DNA from: Bacteroidales bacterium
GTDB taxonomy: Bacteria > Bacteroidota > Bacteroidia > Bacteroidales > GCA-2748055
Length of the DNA: 9,331 nt
Direction: 5' to 3'
NCBI GenBank assembly: GCA_023135025.1
Contig: JAGLTY010000055.1
Location: 1 to 9,331, forward strand
Part shown: positions 6,062-9,331 of the stretch, piece after piece
How the letters are laid out: each line of letters begins with the position of its first letter
Position numbering within the stretch: the first letter of the stretch is position 1
Notes under the pieces: model-generated
Told to the model about the DNA's origin: nothing
What the model saw: the letters and a program-made list of their open reading frames with translations, nothing else
Databases searched by the model: none
Made by a program: the position numbers and the translations under genes

Positions 6062-8130
6062 GAAACCTGTTCATTATTCTTATTTCAGCATTCGTCATGC
6101 TGTTGACCTCCTGTTATTCCTCAGGCGAATCAACCGGCGACTTTAATCTCCTTCCAAAGCCACGGGTTGCCGAATTTAAAGGCCCCAGCGCCTTGTTTCC
6201 CGATTCGATTACCCACTACCGGCTGGCCGATGGAATTAGACTTCCGGTTCCGCCGGAGTACGTGAAAGAGATGGAGGAGACCAGTAAGCTGTCTGAAACC
6301 CATTTTGTGTTCAGGAGGGACCAATCGCTGGAGATCGAGGATGAGGGATATATCCTGGACATTACCAGGGATCAAGTTACCATTACCGGTAACAAGAGAG
6401 CTGGCCGGTTATACGGATATATGACCCTGCAACAACTGATGAGCGATGCCAGAGAGCAGGGCGTTCCTTTGCCTATGTGTCATATTGAGGACTCTCCCCG
6501 GTTGTCGTACAGGGCTATTCATCTGGACATGAAGCACCATATGGAGAAAACCGAATACTACTATGAGCTGATGGATCAACTGGCCCGTTACAAGATAAAT
6601 GGTGTGATCGCCGAGGTGGAAGATAAGCTGGGTTATGAGCGACAGCCACTGGTCGGTTCTGCAGATGCCCTGAGCATGGAGGAGTGGAAGAAGCTGAGTG
6701 ATTATGCCAAAGCACTCAATATTGAGATTAGTCCGCTCGTGCAGGGACTGGGCCATGCATCGTTTATCCTGAAGCACGACCAGTATAAGGATTTGCGCGA
6801 CGATCCGGAGAGTGACTGGGCTTTTAATCCGCTCGATCCGGAAACCTACGAGCTGCAATTTGACCTCTACCTGGATGCACTGAAGGCCATGCCACGCGGC
6901 GATTACCTGCATGTGGGTGGTGACGAGGTGCATACCACCGGAAGGGGTAGCGGAAAAACAGAACTGGAACTGCAGCTGACCTGGTTAAACAGAGTGTGTG
7001 AATTTGCAGAGGAGCATGATCGTACTGCCATCTTCTGGGATGATATGCCCATCAAATATGCAGGTCTTTACAGTCCCATGTTCAACACCCGTTATTCGAG
7101 GGAAGAGGTGGACAGCATGTGGAGTGAGAATGAACATAAACTCCTGGAATCGCTGGATCTCTTCCCAAAGAAATGCATCTATATGCGCTGGAATTACAGC
7201 CATCCACAGGCTGAAGGGAACATCAAGGCCATGGAGTGGTTCTCTGAACATGAACTACCGGTGATGGGTGCAACTGCCGGACAGACACGCTGGAAGCTGA
7301 TGCCTCAAAATGAGAGTAATATGGAAAATATCAGATCCTTTGCCAATACCTCCATTGAGAAGGGGATAGATGGTCTGTTATTGACACTCTGGGATGATGA
7401 TTCGCCCCACTTTGAGCTTTACATGCGCGGCATTCTTGCCTTTGCAGAGTATGCCTGGTCGGGCGACCAGCGGAGCAAAGAGGAGATTAAAGCCGCTTAC
7501 CGCCACCGGGAGTATGCCATTGCACTATCGGGTGAGGAGTATGGGTTTGTGGACCAGCTGGAACATGCAGTGGGCTGGTGGAACGCTGCCCTGTTGAAAT
7601 CCAATAGTCGCAACAACCTTCGAAAGATGGAGGATCCGGCCAGTGAGGCGGTGATTGATCTACCCTTTTCAGGAGAGAAGGGGGAGTGGACCGCCAGCCA
7701 TTCAAAGAGGATGCAGGAAGCGGCAGCGGTGATGAGGGATTGTGATGCGATCGCCTCCACCATCGAAACCATGAAAGCCCAGACCCAACGGAACCACTAC
7801 CGGCTGGAGGTATATGAGCAGGTGAATCAACTGGTCCGTTTTTCGGCCCATATATTGTTTGCCCTGCAGGCCTATGACATTGCCCAGCCCGGGCAGGAGG
7901 AGCAGGATGTGCTGTCATTCATACAGCGGCTTATGCAGGAGTTCACCTCCTTGAGAGCTGACCTGGAAGAGGTGTATGGCCGGACCCGCATCCTCACCAA
8001 GCCTGAAGGGTACATGCTGGACCAGGATCACCACCGCCACCTGGCCAACCAGAGTATCAATTTTGACTGGCAGTTCTGGGCTGAATTATACTTTCTGGAA
8101 AAGCTTGAAAATCAAATCAATAATCTGTAA
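6058..8130 (+). CDS. GH20 family lipoprotein, hexosaminidase D-like beta-N-acetylhexosaminidase
   Basis: A 690-residue predicted exo-glycosidase removing terminal beta-linked N-acetylhexosamine. Residues 1-19 are a lipoprotein signal (MRNLFIILIS, then LLTSC with lipidated Cys19), so it is anchored in the envelope. Residues about 28-145 look like the GH20b-type N-terminal domain (LLPKPRVAEF; RLYGYMTLQQLM at 117-128). The catalytic barrel starts at YRAIHLDMK (151-159). The sequence NGVIAEVEDKLGYE, then ISPLVQGLGHASFILKH (224-240) and YLHVGGDEVH (283-292), follows hexosaminidase D closely. Asp289-Glu290 are the expected catalytic pair of GH20, Glu290 the general acid. LTLWDDDS (442-449) matches the late-barrel segment. 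After about residue 550 comes a long helical region (AAAVMRDCDAIAST onward) of unknown role, unlike the shorter chains of typical HexD. The gene begins inside the stop of the AlkD-like gene. The substrate (chitooligosaccharide, peptidoglycan fragment or glycoprotein glycan) cannot be told. Confidence 0.9.
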   Translation: MRNLFIILISAFVMLLTSCYSSGESTGDFNLLPKPRVAEFKGPSALFPDSITHYRLADGIRLPVPPEYVKEMEETSKLSETHFVFRRDQSLEIEDEGYILDITRDQVTITGNKRAGRLYGYMTLQQLMSDAREQGVPLPMCHIEDSPRLSYRAIHLDMKHHMEKTEYYYELMDQLARYKINGVIAEVEDKLGYERQPLVGSADALSMEEWKKLSDYAKALNIEISPLVQGLGHASFILKHDQYKDLRDDPESDWAFNPLDPETYELQFDLYLDALKAMPRGDYLHVGGDEVHTTGRGSGKTELELQLTWLNRVCEFAEEHDRTAIFWDDMPIKYAGLYSPMFNTRYSREEVDSMWSENEHKLLESLDLFPKKCIYMRWNYSHPQAEGNIKAMEWFSEHELPVMGATAGQTRWKLMPQNESNMENIRSFANTSIEKGIDGLLLTLWDDDSPHFELYMRGILAFAEYAWSGDQRSKEEIKAAYRHREYAIALSGEEYGFVDQLEHAVGWWNAALLKSNSRNNLRKMEDPASEAVIDLPFSGEKGEWTASHSKRMQEAAAVMRDCDAIASTIETMKAQTQRNHYRLEVYEQVNQLVRFSAHILFALQAYDIAQPGQEEQDVLSFIQRLMQEFTSLRADLEEVYGRTRILTKPEGYMLDQDHHRHLANQSINFDWQFWAELYFLEKLENQINNL

Positions 8131-8192
8131 AAGTGAGACAAGATACAGGATCAATTTGTCTCTAAATCTGAGAAGATGGGACTCTGGACAGG

Positions 8193-8230
8193 CAATAACT
8201 CCTCCGGAAGGTTCCGGAACCTGGTTATTG
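8193..8230. terminator. Interrupted hairpin at the convergent GH20/GH13 junction
   Basis: CAATAAC (8193-8199) pairs with GTTATTG (8224-8230), and inside it TCCGGA (8203-8208) pairs with TCCGGA (8213-8218) around an AGGT loop, with an unpaired internal loop between the two stems. The outer right arm includes the GH13 stop codon (8225-8227). It sits where convergent transcripts should end, but no run of T's follows on either strand, so it would be an atypical terminator or an RNA 3'-end stabiliser. The rest of the 8131-8224 gap shows nothing else. Confidence 0.4.
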
Positions 8231-9331
8231 GATTTTAAGAATTAATGACTCCAGTGGTTTAAGATCAACCCTTGTTTCCGCTTTCCCATCTTTCACACTG
8301 AGTTCCAGTATCCGTTCACTCAGCTGGTCCTCGAGAGAATATATGCCTTCGGTCAGCTCCCAGTTTTGCACCACCTCTTCCGGCAATTGGAGTTCAAATC
8401 CAAAGGTGTCATCCGGATCGAAATTTGAGACAATGATCAGACGCTCATCCCCTTTCCAGCGTACAAAAGAGAATAGGCGGTCGTTGTACCATTCAGTATC
8501 TCTCCTGTTATAGCTGTGGATCTCCCGATAACCACCCATCAGAGCCTGGCTCTTCAGGGTAAAGTTGAGTAGCTTTTTATAGAAATCACGAAGTTCTGCC
8601 TCATTATCTGATAGCTGTCCGCCGTCAAAAACACCTCCATTCATCCATCTTACATGGTTGGGTACACCCCAGTAATCATAGATGGTGGTGCGGGTCCCGG
8701 ACCCATGCCCTGCATTCCCATCACCGGGTTCCCCTACCTCCTGCCCAAAATAGATCATGGTGGGAGCGGTACTGATGGTAGCTGAGACCACCATGGCCGG
8801 TTTTCCTTTGTCCGCCTCACCGGCAAACCCGGCACTGGCGATACGTTGTTCATCATGGTTCTCCAGGAAATGGGTCATATGGTGTTCAATATCCTTCAAT
8901 CCTTCCTGGATGGGGATAATGTTATCGGTGCTGCCATGCCCCTGCATGATATGTTTCAGTGTATCGTAGAGCTCCACTTTATCATAGAGATAATCCATCT
9001 TTCCTTTATAGATGTAGTCCCTGTAGATCTGTGGCTGGTAGATCTCCGCCAGAAGGAATGCATCCGGACTGGCCATTTTGATAGCACTATTCATATAGCT
9101 CCAGAACTCTACAGGAACCATCTCGGCCATATCATAGCGGAACCCGTCTACCCCCTTCTCCAACCAGTAGAGAGCGATCTCTCTGAACTTTTTCCAGGAG
9201 TCGGGCACCTGCCTGTCCTGCCAGAACGCATAATGGGACTGGTATGATTCATTTTCGTATCCGGCGGGCAGCTCATCAAAATCCTTGCTGCCATCGGGGC
9301 GAACTCCAAAATTCACCTTTACAGCTTCATG
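8225..9331 (-). CDS. GH13 alpha-amylase-family glycoside hydrolase, C-terminal part (5' end off window)
   Basis: Retaining alpha-glucan hydrolase or transferase of family GH13. The 368 visible residues are the end of the gene; the frame is open to the right edge, and the GTG at 9316 is an internal Val codon, since five in-frame codons (His-Glu-Ala-Val-Lys) precede it. Counting from that GTG, conserved region II is GVDGFRYDMAE (55-65) with the nucleophile Asp62. Region III is FLLAEIY (87-93) with acid/base Glu91, and region IV is FLENHDEQR (150-158) with the transition-state-stabilising His154-Asp155. All three catalytic residues are therefore present. After the barrel, roughly the last 90 residues (from LFSFVRWKGDERLIIVSNF on) form the usual C-terminal beta-sandwich. 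Region I and any signal peptide lie outside. The subfamily is not recognisable from this part. It is convergent with the GH20 gene. Confidence 0.94.
   Translation of the reverse strand, partial: HEAVKVNFGVRPDGSKDFDELPAGYENESYQSHYAFWQDRQVPDSWKKFREIALYWLEKGVDGFRYDMAEMVPVEFWSYMNSAIKMASPDAFLLAEIYQPQIYRDYIYKGKMDYLYDKVELYDTLKHIMQGHGSTDNIIPIQEGLKDIEHHMTHFLENHDEQRIASAGFAGEADKGKPAMVVSATISTAPTMIYFGQEVGEPGDGNAGHGSGTRTTIYDYWGVPNHVRWMNGGVFDGGQLSDNEAELRDFYKKLLNFTLKSQALMGGYREIHSYNRRDTEWYNDRLFSFVRWKGDERLIIVSNFDPDDTFGFELQLPEEVVQNWELTEGIYSLEDQLSERILELSVKDGKAETRVDLKPLESLILKIQ

Noticed and set aside
6409..6933. 174-codon open frame on the minus strand inside the GH20 gene
   Set aside because: It is antisense to the conserved GH20 catalytic core, and its translation shows no recognisable family or domain pattern; it is a coding shadow.
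7487..7918. 143-codon open frame on the minus strand inside the 3' part of the GH20 gene
   Set aside because: Low-complexity Pro/Ser/His-rich translation typical of an antisense shadow of helical coding sequence.
9314..9316. GTG as the start of the GH13 gene
   Set aside because: The frame remains open to the window edge, and GH13 region I must lie further upstream, so this is an internal Val codon.

Overview
This is an ordinary-looking chromosomal stretch, most likely from a member of the Bacteroidota, perhaps a free-living or marine Bacteroidales-type organism. The evidence is the set of lipoproteins with short SSC/TSC lipoboxes, a Tat-signal sugar isomerase/epimerase, AT-rich leaders with TAnnTTTG-like boxes and a lack of strong Shine-Dalgarno sequences, and an exported glycosidase and esterase repertoire. 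The assignment is inferred from style; no rRNA or other marker gene is present. I see no mobile element, CRISPR array, tRNA or rRNA, and no gene-free stretch longer than about 160 bases.

Layout: (1) Positions 1-2695, plus strand, hold a tight three-gene run: the 3' part of glucose-6-phosphate dehydrogenase (zwf), 6-phosphogluconolactonase (pgl, overlapping zwf by 1 nt) and kynureninase (kynU, 2 nt after pgl). The first two are the NADPH-making oxidative pentose phosphate steps; the third belongs to tryptophan/kynurenine breakdown or de novo NAD synthesis. (2) Positions 2721-4085, minus strand, hold a probable two-gene operon: a small unknown lipoprotein followed 9 nt later by a Tat-exported sugar phosphate isomerase/epimerase-like TIM barrel. 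(3) Positions 4243-4452, plus strand, hold a 69-residue zinc-ribbon protein of the DUF2082 type. It is divergent from the lipoprotein and carries a perfect inverted repeat just before its start. (4) Positions 4442-5269, minus strand, hold a secreted alpha/beta-hydrolase esterase whose 3' end overlaps the zinc-ribbon gene. (5) Positions 5348-8130, plus strand, hold two genes joined by an ATGA overlap: an AlkD-like HEAT-repeat DNA alkylation repair protein and a large GH20 lipoprotein resembling hexosaminidase D. (6) Positions 8225-9331, minus strand, hold the C-terminal part of a GH13 alpha-amylase-family enzyme that runs off the right edge.

Only zwf-pgl form an obvious pathway. The rest is a mixture of central metabolism, envelope carbohydrate processing (GH20, GH13, esterase, sugar isomerase) and one DNA repair gene. 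I found no convincing new multi-gene system. The points most worth a second look are the kynureninase inside the pentose phosphate operon, the AlkD homologue that seems to have Lys where the catalytic Asp normally sits, the translational coupling of that gene to a HexD-like glycosidase, and the inverted repeat in front of the zinc-ribbon gene.
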